Made by a program: the position numbers and the translations under genes
Origin: IDS-8 sp040902105
GTDB taxonomy: Bacteria; Pseudomonadota; Gammaproteobacteria; Steroidobacterales; Woeseiaceae
DNA: 64,000 nt
Assembly (NCBI GenBank): GCA_040902105.1
Contig: JBBDXW010000034.1
Span: 1-64,000 of the forward strand
Direction: 5' to 3'
Notes under the pieces: model-generated
What the model was told of the DNA's origin: nothing
What the model saw: the letters and a program-made list of their open reading frames with translations, nothing else
Databases searched by the model: none
Shown here: one piece after another, positions 18,237 through 26,097 of the stretch
Layout of the letters: every line of letters begins with the position of its first letter
How positions within the stretch are numbered: the first letter of the stretch is position 1

Positions 18237-18638
18237 ATGACTAGCGAAAACAGCAAGTATTTCGATCTTCATACCACCGGTATCGGTTATCTCAACCGGG
18301 TCCGGGAGGTGACACCGAAGGAGGGTACGCCCTTTCTCGCGGTCACCCTTGCTGCCATTCACGGCAGCGTCACCAACGTCCTGCACACTTACTTCGAGTG
18401 CGGCGTGTATGGCGAGCAGGCACAGAACCTCGTGCGCGAGCTTAAGCCAGCCGTCGAGGGCGAGTCGAAGGTCCTGATCGGATTCACGCTCAGTGATCTG
18501 AAAGTGGATCCCTTCACCTTTAAACAAGGCGACAAGGCCGGCCAGCCCGGCGCCAATCTGAAAGCCCGCCTGATCAAGATCGCGTGGGCCAAAGTTGACG
18601 GCCAGGATGTCACGACCGGCAGACAGCAAGTCGCCTGA
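18237..18638 (+). CDS. DUF3577 (STY4534-like) ICE protein
   Basis: 133 residues, the usual family length. Landmarks are KYFDLHTTGIGYLNRVREV, FLAVTLAAIHGS and the C-terminal FTLSDLKVDPFTFKQGDK then PGANLKARLIKIAWAKVDG. DUF3577 members are OB-fold-like, single-stranded-DNA-binding-type proteins inferred to help replication of PFGI-1/SPI-7 elements; the biochemical role is inference. The ATG follows GTCAAGGAGCACGC, a strong ribosome site. The gene is flanked on both sides by hairpins rather than packed into the operon, unlike the rest of the block. Confidence 0.8.
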   Translation: MTSENSKYFDLHTTGIGYLNRVREVTPKEGTPFLAVTLAAIHGSVTNVLHTYFECGVYGEQAQNLVRELKPAVEGESKVLIGFTLSDLKVDPFTFKQGDKAGQPGANLKARLIKIAWAKVDGQDVTTGRQQVA

Positions 18639-18648
18639 TTGCAAGCCA

Positions 18649-18673
18649 GGCCGGGTAATGACCTTACCCGGCC
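18649..18673. other. Hairpin between DUF3577 and radC genes
   Basis: GGCCGGGTAA at 18649-18658 is a perfect inverted repeat of TTACCCGGCC at 18664-18673 around TGACC. A weaker GGGG/CCCC hairpin follows near 18690. It could end or attenuate the DUF3577 transcript, but has no T-run. Confidence 0.6.
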
Positions 18674-18743
18674 ACCTTTCTACCCAGCGGGGGATCAAAC
18701 CCCGCCCGGGGCTGATCGTCCTGCGATCGCTAGGAGATCAGCA

Positions 18744-19256
18744 ATGAAAGCAACGACAAACGTTGAGTGTGCACAAAATGATCGCTTCGCAGACCTCAGG
18801 GCTTCTGCCTTGAACGACGCTGAAAAGACATCGCTGCTGGCGCTCGCCATGAACATTCTGGCGGCACGTCACCATCGAGGCCGCGTGCTGAAGAGCCCGG
18901 CCGATACGGAGGCGTATCTCAGATTACGCATGGCGGACCTGCCGGCCGAGCGCTTCGGTTGTCTGTACCTCGACAACCGGCATCGTGTGCTGGAGCTGCG
19001 CGAGCTGTTTCACGGCACCATCGACGGTACCTCCGTGTATCCGCGGGTGGTCGTGCAGCAGGCGTTGGAGGTGAATGCGGCGGCGGTCATCCTGTTCCAC
19101 AACCATCCGTCCGGCGTGGCGGAGCCGAGCCAGGCGGATGAACGAATCACCCGCCGTCTGCGCGCGGCATTGGAACTGATCGACGTGCGGGTGCTTGACC
19201 ACTTCATCGTGGCGAGCGGCGCCAGTGTGTCGATGGCCTCGCGTGGACTTCTCTAA
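18744..19256 (+). CDS. radC: RadC-like JAB-domain protein of the ICE
   Basis: 170 residues from ATG 18744 after CTAGGAGATCAGCA. The JAB/MPN metalloprotease-type motif is present as ILFHNHPSGVAEPSQADE (H-x-H-P-S-G-x8-D), with ERFGCLYLDNRHRVLELREL upstream and VLDHFIVASG downstream. RadC-type proteins of this short form, lacking the N-terminal HhH domain of chromosomal RadC, are common in ICEs and plasmids. Their role is not settled; the name reflects family, not proven DNA repair. Confidence 0.88.
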   Translation: MKATTNVECAQNDRFADLRASALNDAEKTSLLALAMNILAARHHRGRVLKSPADTEAYLRLRMADLPAERFGCLYLDNRHRVLELRELFHGTIDGTSVYPRVVVQQALEVNAAAVILFHNHPSGVAEPSQADERITRRLRAALELIDVRVLDHFIVASGASVSMASRGLL

Positions 19257-19275
19257 CAAGGTCTTGTCAACAAAA

Positions 19276-19306
19276 CCTGCCGGGAAAGGCTCTCTTTCCC
19301 GGCAGG
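19276..19306. other. Perfect 12-bp hairpin between radC and the DUF6573-like gene
   Basis: CCTGCCGGGAAA at 19276-19287 pairs fully with TTTCCCGGCAGG at 19295-19306, loop GGCTCTC. It lies 20 bases after radC and about 45 bases before the next start, without a T-run. Confidence 0.65.
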
Positions 19307-19349
19307 GAGGGGGCGTGACCCGGTGTTATCTCAAGAAAGGAGCGACACC

Positions 19350-19778
19350 ATGTCTCAACCCAATAGCAATAGCGAGAACAGCAACTTCTTCGGCGAGATT
19401 GTGCACAGCTACACGCGTGCACAAGCGATCGAGGATGGTGTGTTAATTGACGTGACAGAAACGGCAAAAGAAGCAGGCTTTCGATGGCCGGTAGCGGTTA
19501 CCGCCGCCGTCTGGTCGGATTGCATCGCCTGGAACGACGACGATAATACGGATCAGGGCTACCAGGATCAGTCGGGCCGACTGTGGGACGTTCTGTTCAT
19601 GGCTTCCTACGCGGTACGCACAGCAAACCGGCCGGACCGGCAACTGCAGTTCAGCTTGCAACGCGTCCCGAGAGGCGGGCGTTCGACCGTTGCCCAGCGC
19701 GTCACGCTGAGACTACTGGCCGGACCCGGCGATGACGGTGAACCGGTCATCACCATCCTGCAACCCAACGAAGACTAG
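19350..19778 (+). CDS. DUF6573-like ICE protein
   Basis: 142 residues from ATG 19350, directly after AAAGGAGCGACACC. Landmarks are FFGEIVHSYTRAQAIEDGVL, VDVTETAKEAGFRWPVAVTA and a C-terminal RVTLRLLAGPGDDGEPV. Proteins with the YTRAQAIEDGVL opening are small conserved ICE/plasmid products of unknown function and lie near radC and DUF3577 genes in related elements. Long gene-free sequence follows. Confidence 0.65.
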   Translation: MSQPNSNSENSNFFGEIVHSYTRAQAIEDGVLIDVTETAKEAGFRWPVAVTAAVWSDCIAWNDDDNTDQGYQDQSGRLWDVLFMASYAVRTANRPDRQLQFSLQRVPRGGRSTVAQRVTLRLLAGPGDDGEPVITILQPNED

Positions 19779-19968
19779 CGCGCGGCATTCGCGAACGCGC
19801 ATCCCTGGCCACTTGGGTGAAAGTGGCGCTTCCCTCCCGATTCGTGATTGCGTGCATGCTGGCTGGCTACGGCGCCGCGCATCGGCCGCATTTGCTCCGC
19901 TCGCGCCTGTCGTCGAGACGAGCGCATGATTGCGCAGCCGCAACGATAAGCGACCGGCTGTCCACAGA

Positions 19969-20051
19969 GTCCACAGGCACTGAAGCCATCGCGTCGCGAG
20001 CCTCTCACTCGCGACGCCGGACTCCGATAATTCACGCGGGTGCCTGTGGAC
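19969..20051. repeat. Nested inverted repeats (possible oriT-type structure)
   Basis: Outer arms GTCCACAGGCAC (19969-19980) and GTGCCTGTGGAC (20040-20051) are perfect complements. Inside them, GCGTCGCGAG (19991-20000) and CTCGCGACGC (20008-20017) are also perfect, loop CCTCTCA. A second TGTCCACAG word lies just before the left outer arm, and CCCTGTGG just after the right arm, extending the symmetry. Confidence 0.65.
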
Positions 20052-20147
20052 CCCTGTGGTCAGGCGGACGCGCCGACGGTTGCACGGGTCTTTCAGCAAG
20101 CGCTGCGGCGGCGAACGCCGTCGCAGGGTTTGCCACGTTGCGACGCG

Positions 20148-20185
20148 CCTCGTCACCAGCGAGCGAAGCCGGACTGGTGACGAGG
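20148..20185. repeat. Perfect 12-bp inverted repeat
   Basis: CCTCGTCACCAG at 20148-20159 and CTGGTGACGAGG at 20174-20185, separated by 14 bases. It belongs to the same gene-free stretch as the nested repeats and may fold with them in single-stranded DNA or RNA. Confidence 0.6.
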
Positions 20186-20492
20186 GCGGCCAGCGCCGAA
20201 GGTACGCGGCTTCCAGGCGGAATATCCGGGTGCTGGCGGGATGATCTGTTCTTACAATGACGCCCTCGACACGATTTTAGCCGCGGCCACTGCGCAAAAA
20301 GTGGCAAGCGCGCCCAGGACCGCGAAATGCGCGCAGCAGTCACCCGACTGCCGGTCCATCTTGTACGGCCGAGCCATTCTCGAGCTCGCACTCTCACGAC
20401 AGGCGGAAGCCTGACATTCCACGCACCGTGCCCGATTTCCGGGCATGTTTTCTCATCCATGCGGCGTAAGTCGCTCAATACAAAAGGAGGTG

Positions 20493-20612
20493 ATGTCAAC
20501 CACGATCGACGACGCTCGCGTTGCGAGCACACTGGTGTGCGTCCGAGCCGTCCCCTGCGGGGAAAACTCGGCGTTGCCTGCGACCAGGCATGTTCAGGTC
20601 GAACGGGGGTAG
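20493..20612 (+). CDS. Possible 39-codon leader ORF with extended Shine-Dalgarno match
   Basis: ATG 20493 is preceded by AAAAGGAGGTGATG, whose AAGGAGGTGAT is complementary to about 11 bases at the 3' end of 16S rRNA, an unusually long match. The 39-codon frame begins MSTTIDDARVASTLVCV and stops at 20612, 84 bases before the recombinase gene. A TGCCTG-CAGGCA hairpin lies inside it. The spacing between the match and ATG is short (about 2 bases), so the match could serve another purpose. Protein product unproven. Confidence 0.35.
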   Translation: MSTTIDDARVASTLVCVRAVPCGENSALPATRHVQVERG

Positions 20613-20696
20613 TGTCCCGAGACCGTAGCGCGAACGCGCGGCTGGGCAATCATTTGTTCCGGTCGGTCAGATTCACTTACCGCATGGAGAAACACG

Positions 20697-21560
20697 GTGA
20701 GAGACCTGAACTACCAGCTCAAGAAACTTGGCAGGAACAACCGGGATGGCAGCTTCGCTACGCAGGCGAAACGCGCCTGGCTGCTGTCGCAAATGGCCAA
20801 TCAGCTGCACCAACTTGGCTACAAGGGTATGTCGGCACGATCCTTAAAGCCAAAGCACGTGCAGGCGCTGGTCACGTACTGGCAGGAGCAGGTCTTGAGT
20901 ATCGGGACCATCAAGAATCGCATGGCCGCGATCCGCTGGTGGGCCGGCAAGGTGAATCGTCAAAGTGCCGTGTCGCGAACCAATGACTTTTACGGCATCG
21001 GCAGACGGCAGCTCGTCGGCACCGAATCGAAGGCAAAGGAGCTGCCGGAGGAACAGCTGAGGCGCGTCACCGACCCGTACGTGCGCCTCAGCCTTGAGCT
21101 GCAGCGAGCATTTGGACTTCGGCGCGAAGAAGCGATCAAGTTTCGTCCGTCGTATGCCGATCGCGACGATCATTTGCAGCTCAAGGCGAGCTGGACCAAG
21201 GGCGGCAAGGAACGAATGGTGCCGATCCGGAATGCGGCGCAGCGGGAAGTGCTGGATCGGGTCTGGCAGCTGGCCGGAAATGGCGCCTTGATTCCGGCCG
21301 AGCGCAGCTACATTCAACAACTGCGGTTGTATGTTCGGCAGACGATGAACGCCGGTCTGTCCAGAATGCACGGACTCCGCCATGCCTATGCACAGCAACG
21401 CTACTTTGAACTAACCGGCAGGCAATGCGCCGCGGCGGGCGGGCCGAAGGCCAGGTTCCTCAGTGCCGAGGAGCGACTTACCGATCGTGAGGCACGCGAG
21501 ATCATCAGCCGCGAACTTGGTCACGAACGCGAACAGATAACTTCAATCTATTGCGGATAA
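20697..21560 (+). CDS. Tyrosine recombinase, integrase-domain protein inside the ICE
   Basis: 287 residues from GTG 20697. An N-terminal SAM-like DNA-binding domain (YKGMSARSLKPKHVQALV, LSIGTIKNRMAAIRWW) is followed by the catalytic domain: first Arg in FGLRREEAIKF, Lys in SWTKGGKERMVPI, H-x-x-R in RMHGLRHAYAQ, a late His in LGHEREQITSIY, and the terminal Tyr in SIYCG only three residues from the end. It is the Phage_int_SAM/Integrase_1-type found within plasmids and ICEs rather than the P4-type integrase at element ends. It may resolve dimers of the circular form or be a relic of another element. A second, unrelated integrase lies at the right end (49532-50533). Confidence 0.85.
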   Translation: MRDLNYQLKKLGRNNRDGSFATQAKRAWLLSQMANQLHQLGYKGMSARSLKPKHVQALVTYWQEQVLSIGTIKNRMAAIRWWAGKVNRQSAVSRTNDFYGIGRRQLVGTESKAKELPEEQLRRVTDPYVRLSLELQRAFGLRREEAIKFRPSYADRDDHLQLKASWTKGGKERMVPIRNAAQREVLDRVWQLAGNGALIPAERSYIQQLRLYVRQTMNAGLSRMHGLRHAYAQQRYFELTGRQCAAAGGPKARFLSAEERLTDREAREIISRELGHEREQITSIYCG

Positions 21561-21684
21561 GCGGGCTTTCAGGGAACTCCCGCAAACAGTCGCTGGGGTT
21601 TCCTGTTTCCGATCGCCGTCGTGTTCGACATGATCCTCGTAGCACTGAATGTGTGCCAGTCCGGTCATTGGTGGAGGGAAAACG

Positions 21685-22158
21685 ATGCTGCAAGCAGCTA
21701 GCGGGGCGATGACCTTGATGTTGATGGCGGCTGTTTCGACGACGGACACATCGCTGCATCAATCCGCTTCTGCAAATGGTGGTGATCGGGGCGTTGGCCG
21801 CTACCAGACGACGGTACCGCAACCCCGGCCTGATCAGCAAGACTTGTTGGCCGCCATAGTCGACACCGAACTGTCCGACGCCGTCAAGACCGTGGGGGAG
21901 GCGATCGCGGCAGTCCTTGAGGACAGCGGTTACCGTGTGCTGTCGCCGAATCCCGCGGCGCCCTGTCAGGAAGAGTTGTTCGAACTGCCGTTGCCGGCAG
22001 TTCACCGGAAGCTCGGTCCGCTGACTCTGCGCCAAGCCCTGGAGGTTCTGAGCGGCCCTGCCTATCAGGCCGTGACGGATCCGCTAAGGCGCCTGATCTC
22101 TTTTGAGCGTGTGCCCGCCGACGAGTCGCATGCGATCAAGGAGTGCGATTGTGACTAG
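21685..22158 (+). CDS. PilL-like ICE conjugation protein (TIGR03748 type)
   Basis: 157 residues from ATG 21685, preceded by TGGAGGGAAAACG. A short hydrophobic N-terminus (LQAASGAMTLMLMAAVS) acts as signal, followed by a disordered part and then a TonB-secretin-N-like unit: AVKTVGEAIAAVLEDSGYRV, PLPAVHRKLGPLTLRQALEV and LSGPAYQAVTDPLRRLISFE. This matches the PilL-type proteins that open the secretion block of PFGI-1-like ICEs. Its stop overlaps the next gene start by eight bases. None of the other pil genes (pilN, pilQ, pilS) found in some relatives is present. Confidence 0.78.
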   Translation: MLQAASGAMTLMLMAAVSTTDTSLHQSASANGGDRGVGRYQTTVPQPRPDQQDLLAAIVDTELSDAVKTVGEAIAAVLEDSGYRVLSPNPAAPCQEELFELPLPAVHRKLGPLTLRQALEVLSGPAYQAVTDPLRRLISFERVPADESHAIKECDCD

Positions 22159-22921
22159 CCGGGCCGTATGGGCGGGGCTGATGCTGTTAAGTGCGCTCCC
22201 TGTGCTCGGGCAGTCGGTGTCGAATACGCGGACCGCAGTCTCCCGCGAAGTATCGGGTGAGGCGAAGGAAACGCCGCTGTCGCCGATCGATCTGGAGCGC
22301 TCGCGTGTCTGGGGCTTGTCCGACATCGAATGGCGTCGTTATCAGGACTTGCTGCTCGGCATTCGTGGCAGTGTCAGTCCCGCAAACCTCTCGCCGGTGG
22401 AAGTACTGGGCATCCACGCACGGGACGATGCCGAGCGGCGCCACTATGCCGAGCTCTGGGCGCGCGCTATGTTTGAGGATGCCGAGCGGATTCTGGCCTT
22501 TCAACACGCCTACGATGTGGCTGCCCGGCACTTCCATCCGGGACTTAAGCTGATCGATACCACGGAACTCCCGGCCGCACGCATCAAGAAGAGCGAACTG
22601 CGCGGCGACGATCGGGTGCTGTTCTTTACCGGCCTTGACTGCCCGGTCTGTGACGCTGTGATGGCCAAGCTGCTGGGTCGGCTGGATCACATCGCAGGCA
22701 TCGACATCTATGTTACGGATTCAACAGACTCAGACGATGTAGGTATCCGGCGCTGGGCAGAAGCCCATGCCATCAAAGTGGCATGGGTGCGCGACGGGCG
22801 CGTGACCCTCAATCACGACACCGGCGTTCTTTCCAGAATCGCCGACGGTGCGACCCGCCCACCGGCGCTGTTTGTACGTCGGCAGGATCAGGTGAGTCCG
22901 TTGTCCTATGCAGCGCTCTGA
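22151..22921 (+). CDS. TIGR03759-like ICE protein with thioredoxin-like C-terminal part
   Basis: 256 residues from GTG 22151, which gives a clean signal peptide (MTSRAVWAGLMLLSALPVLG). The segment WGLSDIEWRRYQDLLLGIRG, then SVSPANLSPVEVLGIHARDD, is typical of TIGR03759. The C-terminal half contains LFFTGLDCPVCDAVMAKLLG, a C-x-x-C in a thioredoxin-like setting, suggesting an oxidoreductase-like fold in the periplasm. The family is constant in PFGI-1-type transfer operons and its exact role is unknown. Confidence 0.8.
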   Translation: MTSRAVWAGLMLLSALPVLGQSVSNTRTAVSREVSGEAKETPLSPIDLERSRVWGLSDIEWRRYQDLLLGIRGSVSPANLSPVEVLGIHARDDAERRHYAELWARAMFEDAERILAFQHAYDVAARHFHPGLKLIDTTELPAARIKKSELRGDDRVLFFTGLDCPVCDAVMAKLLGRLDHIAGIDIYVTDSTDSDDVGIRRWAEAHAIKVAWVRDGRVTLNHDTGVLSRIADGATRPPALFVRRQDQVSPLSYAAL

Positions 22922-22933
22922 AGAAATCGGTCG

Positions 22934-23461
22934 ATGCGACGCCTGTGTCTGCTACTCGTTCTCGGCATGTCGCTCAGTACCGTATCGGCGAGTGCCGGCG
23001 AGGCTATTCCTGCCGCCTACCGACACGTCGCTGCGGTCCATGGCGTTCCGGCGGATCTGTTCTACGCCGTGGCCCTGACCGAAAGCGGCAGGACCGTGGC
23101 GGGCAGTCTGCTGCCCTGGCCGTGGACGCTCAACATCGGTGGAGAGGGACATTTTTTCACCAGCCGCGTCGAGGCGTGGCTGGCGCTCGATGCGTCACTG
23201 CGGAATGGCCGGCAGTCCGTGGACGTCGGTTTGATGCAGGTCAACTGGCGCTATCATCAATCGCGCTTCAAGAACAGTTGGCTGGCACTTGAACCGTACA
23301 ACAACCTCGGGATTGCCGCCGAGATCCTGACCGATTGTTATCGACAGCGGCGCGACTGGTGGGCGAGCGTCGGTTGTTATCATGCACCGGCCAACGAGCA
23401 ACGCGCAGCCCGCTACCGAAATCGGGTCATGGCCCACTGGCGCCAGTTGAACGGGTCGTAA
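22934..23461 (+). CDS. Lytic transglycosylase (conjugation-associated, SLT fold)
   Basis: 175 residues with a signal peptide (LCLLLVLGMSLSTVSASA). The SLT fold is clear: HGVPADLFYAVALTESGR with catalytic Glu in ALTESG, VDVGLMQVNWRYHQ (the G-L-M-Q motif) and PYNNLGIAAEILTDCY with the N-x-G-I-A motif, then YHAPANEQRAARYRNRV. It would cut peptidoglycan locally to let the secretion channel through the wall. It starts 12 bases after the previous gene in the same operon. Confidence 0.88.
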   Translation: MRRLCLLLVLGMSLSTVSASAGEAIPAAYRHVAAVHGVPADLFYAVALTESGRTVAGSLLPWPWTLNIGGEGHFFTSRVEAWLALDASLRNGRQSVDVGLMQVNWRYHQSRFKNSWLALEPYNNLGIAAEILTDCYRQRRDWWASVGCYHAPANEQRAARYRNRVMAHWRQLNGS

Positions 23462-23464
23462 TCC

Positions 23465-23992
23465 ATGTTTCGGTTTTCCCTTGCTGCAACGCAATCGATC
23501 CTTGCCGTGACACTGTGCTTCGTCATAGAGCTCTCTGTTGCTGACCCGTTGACGGTCATTTTCGACAATGGCCGGACCAAGCCGTTGGCGGAATTTCTCA
23601 CGCCACTCGCACACATCAAACGAGAACGGGCGTCTGAATCCAGTCCCAATCTCGGTGCCGCAAATATCGAGCAATTGCTGCCCATTCGATCGCCGGGCCT
23701 GAGCCCGGGTAAAGTCCCGGTTCGGAAACACGCACTGCCGTTTGCCCGTCCGTTTTTTCTGATCGGGTCCGATCCGTGGTCGCGACAGTGGCTGGCCGAG
23801 CACCGACAACGGCTGCTCAATATCGGTGCCGTGGGCCTGCTGGTAGAGGCAACCCGTATCGAGGATCTCAAGGCGATCGCCAGCATCGCGGACGGTCTGC
23901 CGGTTACTCCGGCGGCGGGATCGGACATTGCCAAAGCCTTGGGCGTTGTGCACTACCCGGTGGCGATCTCCGACGGCCGCATCTGGCAGTGA
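23465..23992 (+). CDS. TIGR03765-like ICE protein
   Basis: 175 residues with an N-terminal hydrophobic signal. The pattern FDNGRTKPLAEFLTPLA and the C-terminal HRQRLLNIGAVGLLVEATR, then AGSDIAKALGVVHYPVAIS, are those of the TIGR03765 ICE family, whose C-terminal half recalls TrbC/TraW-type proteins (A-x-x-x-G-V-x-x-Y-P). It is predicted periplasmic. The stop overlaps the GTG start of the coupling protein. Confidence 0.78.
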   Translation: MFRFSLAATQSILAVTLCFVIELSVADPLTVIFDNGRTKPLAEFLTPLAHIKRERASESSPNLGAANIEQLLPIRSPGLSPGKVPVRKHALPFARPFFLIGSDPWSRQWLAEHRQRLLNIGAVGLLVEATRIEDLKAIASIADGLPVTPAAGSDIAKALGVVHYPVAISDGRIWQ

Positions 23993-26097
23993 ATCGCTAC
24001 GCGATCGATGCGTTGTTACGTCCGCCGGTCGAACTGTGGTCGGTGCTGGTAGCGCTCGCGGTTGCGGGAATGGCGGCGGCGGCGCCGTGGGCCCTCATGA
24101 TGCCACCGACTATCGCGCAGACCGTAAGTATTTCGCTCCTTGGCTTTGCCGCTTGGCGCGCTCGTCAGGCGTGGCTGGTCCTGCGTTACCAGCGACGTTT
24201 GAAACAGCTGCCGAGCTACCGTCTGGCCGTGCATCGCGTGCCTTGCAGCCGACAGAAGCTGTTCCTTGGCCGCGGCTTTCCGTGGACGCAGCAGCACACG
24301 CAGCGCCTACGCGATACCTACCGGCCGGAAGTGCAACGCTACGTGCGGCCCGGCCGCTGCTACCGGTGGGCGCGTCGGCGGGAAACGACTTGGGAAGCGG
24401 TGCCGATGCTGAAAATGATGGCTCGCCTGATTGGCAGCCGGCGTTGGTGGAACCCGCTGGCGCGACGCCCCTCACTGGGCGGCAACCCGGCACTTCACGC
24501 GGTCGGGCTGTACGAGGAAGACGTGTGGATGAATCTCGAGGAGCGCGTCGGGCACACACTGGTGCTAGGCACTACACGTGTCGGCAAGACGCGTCTCGCG
24601 GAACTGCTGATCGCTCAGGACATTCGACGCGGCGACGTGGTGATCGTGTTCGATCCCAAAGGTGATGCAGATCTGTTGAAGCGGGTATATGCGGAGGCCG
24701 AACGCCAGGGTCGCGCCGGAGATTTCGCCATGTTTCATCTCGGGTATCCGAAAGCTTCGGCCCGCTACAACGCCATAGGCAGCTTTTCGCGCATCACCGA
24801 AGTGGCAACGCGGATCGCCAATCAGTTACCGCGTGAGGGCAATGCTGCCGCCTTTAAAGAATTTGCCTGGCGCTTCGTGAATATCATCGCCCGGGCGCTG
24901 GTCGCGCTTGGGGAACAGCCGGACTACGAGAAGATCCGGCGTTACATCAACGACATCGAGCCACTGTTCATAAAGTACGCAATGGCTTTCATGAGCAGCC
25001 AGGGAAGCGGCAACTGGCAGGAGGAGATGGCGCGACTTGCCGAGCAGGCCAAAGGCCGGCACGTACCGAGCTCGATGCGCGGACGCCAGCCGCAAGCCAT
25101 CGCACTAATGCAATACCTGCAAACGGCGGACCAGTACGATCCGGTGCTCGATGGTCTGTTGTCGGCCTTCAAATACGACCGTACCTACTTCGACAAGATC
25201 GTAAGTTCGGTGGGGCCGCTACTTGAAAAGCTCACCACCGGTACGATTGCTGAATTGCTGTCACCGAGATTGGACGACCAGGAGGATGACCGGCCGGTAC
25301 TGGAATGGCTGGAGGTGATCCGTAACAAAGGCATTGTGTACGTCGGACTGGATGCTTTGAGCGATACCACGGTCGCCAGTGCCGTCGGTAATTCCATGTT
25401 CGCCGATCTGGTATCGGTGGCGGGGCACATTTATAAGCATGGCATTTCCGGCACGGCAGGTGAGCTGCCGATCATTTCCCTACACGCCGACGAGTTCAAC
25501 GAGCTGATCGGCGATGAATTCGTGCCGCTCCTGAACAAGGCTGGTGGCGCCGGTTTTCAGGTAACCGCCTACACGCAAACCTGGTCCGACGTGGAAGCGC
25601 GGCTCGGCAATCGCGCCAAGGCCGGCCAGGTAGCCGGGAACTTCAATTCCCTGATCATGCTGCGGGTGAAGGAACTGGCGACCGCGCGCATGCTGACGGA
25701 TCAGCTGCCGAACGTTGAGGTGCTCACCCTGATGAGTGTGTCAGGGGTCGACGATTCGTCGGAGCCCGGCTCGGGCATCGACTTCCGCTCCCGCAACGAA
25801 GACCGCATCAGCGTCTCCGAAGTGACGTTGTTGACCGTCGCCGAGCTGGTCACGCTGCCGAAAGGTCAGGCCTTCGCCATGCTTTCCGGCGGGCAGCTGT
25901 GGAAAATTCGCATACCGCAGGTCGAGGCGATTGGGGATGAAGTATTGCCGCCAGCACTCCGCCACGTCATAGGAGACATGCAGCGTCGCTACGTGACCAA
26001 CGACTATTGGTACCGGCAGCGCGAGACCTGGTGGCTGGCCGCGGAAGCGACGAGCGTGGCGGAGAAGGCGCATGGCGAGGCCGCCGGCACGGCCTGA
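23989..26097 (+). CDS. traD: TraD-type conjugative coupling ATPase (PFGI-1 class)
   Basis: 702 residues from GTG 23989, overlapping the previous stop (GTGA); longer frames upstream are the neighbour in another frame. Two N-terminal membrane segments (residues about 15-60) precede the ATPase. Walker A is LVLGTTRVGKTRLAE, Walker B region VIVFDPKGDADLL, and the later SLHADEFNELIGDEFVPLLN block is typical of TraD/VirD4-like motors (TIGR03743 class). It links the DNA-relaxase complex to the secretion channel at the inner membrane. The relaxase it should partner is not visible in this window. Confidence 0.9.
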   Translation: MNRYAIDALLRPPVELWSVLVALAVAGMAAAAPWALMMPPTIAQTVSISLLGFAAWRARQAWLVLRYQRRLKQLPSYRLAVHRVPCSRQKLFLGRGFPWTQQHTQRLRDTYRPEVQRYVRPGRCYRWARRRETTWEAVPMLKMMARLIGSRRWWNPLARRPSLGGNPALHAVGLYEEDVWMNLEERVGHTLVLGTTRVGKTRLAELLIAQDIRRGDVVIVFDPKGDADLLKRVYAEAERQGRAGDFAMFHLGYPKASARYNAIGSFSRITEVATRIANQLPREGNAAAFKEFAWRFVNIIARALVALGEQPDYEKIRRYINDIEPLFIKYAMAFMSSQGSGNWQEEMARLAEQAKGRHVPSSMRGRQPQAIALMQYLQTADQYDPVLDGLLSAFKYDRTYFDKIVSSVGPLLEKLTTGTIAELLSPRLDDQEDDRPVLEWLEVIRNKGIVYVGLDALSDTTVASAVGNSMFADLVSVAGHIYKHGISGTAGELPIISLHADEFNELIGDEFVPLLNKAGGAGFQVTAYTQTWSDVEARLGNRAKAGQVAGNFNSLIMLRVKELATARMLTDQLPNVEVLTLMSVSGVDDSSEPGSGIDFRSRNEDRISVSEVTLLTVAELVTLPKGQAFAMLSGGQLWKIRIPQVEAIGDEVLPPALRHVIGDMQRRYVTNDYWYRQRETWWLAAEATSVAEKAHGEAAGTA

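Larger units (their letters stand above)
19779..20492. other. Gene-free, hairpin-rich stretch in the ICE core
   Basis: No frame here looks like a protein on either strand; several open frames overlap each other and are rich in Arg/Ala as expected by chance in GC-rich DNA. Instead it holds strong inverted repeats, listed separately (19969-20051, 20148-20185), and a TGCCTG/CAGGCA pair occurs at about 20574-20590. It is a candidate for the origin of transfer or a structured RNA. Confidence 0.55.

Noticed and set aside
20032..20649. Overlapping frames of 150-220 codons in the ICE gene-free stretch
   Set aside because: Arg/Ala/Pro-rich on both strands, mutually overlapping, and interrupted by perfect hairpins; chance frames in GC-rich DNA.
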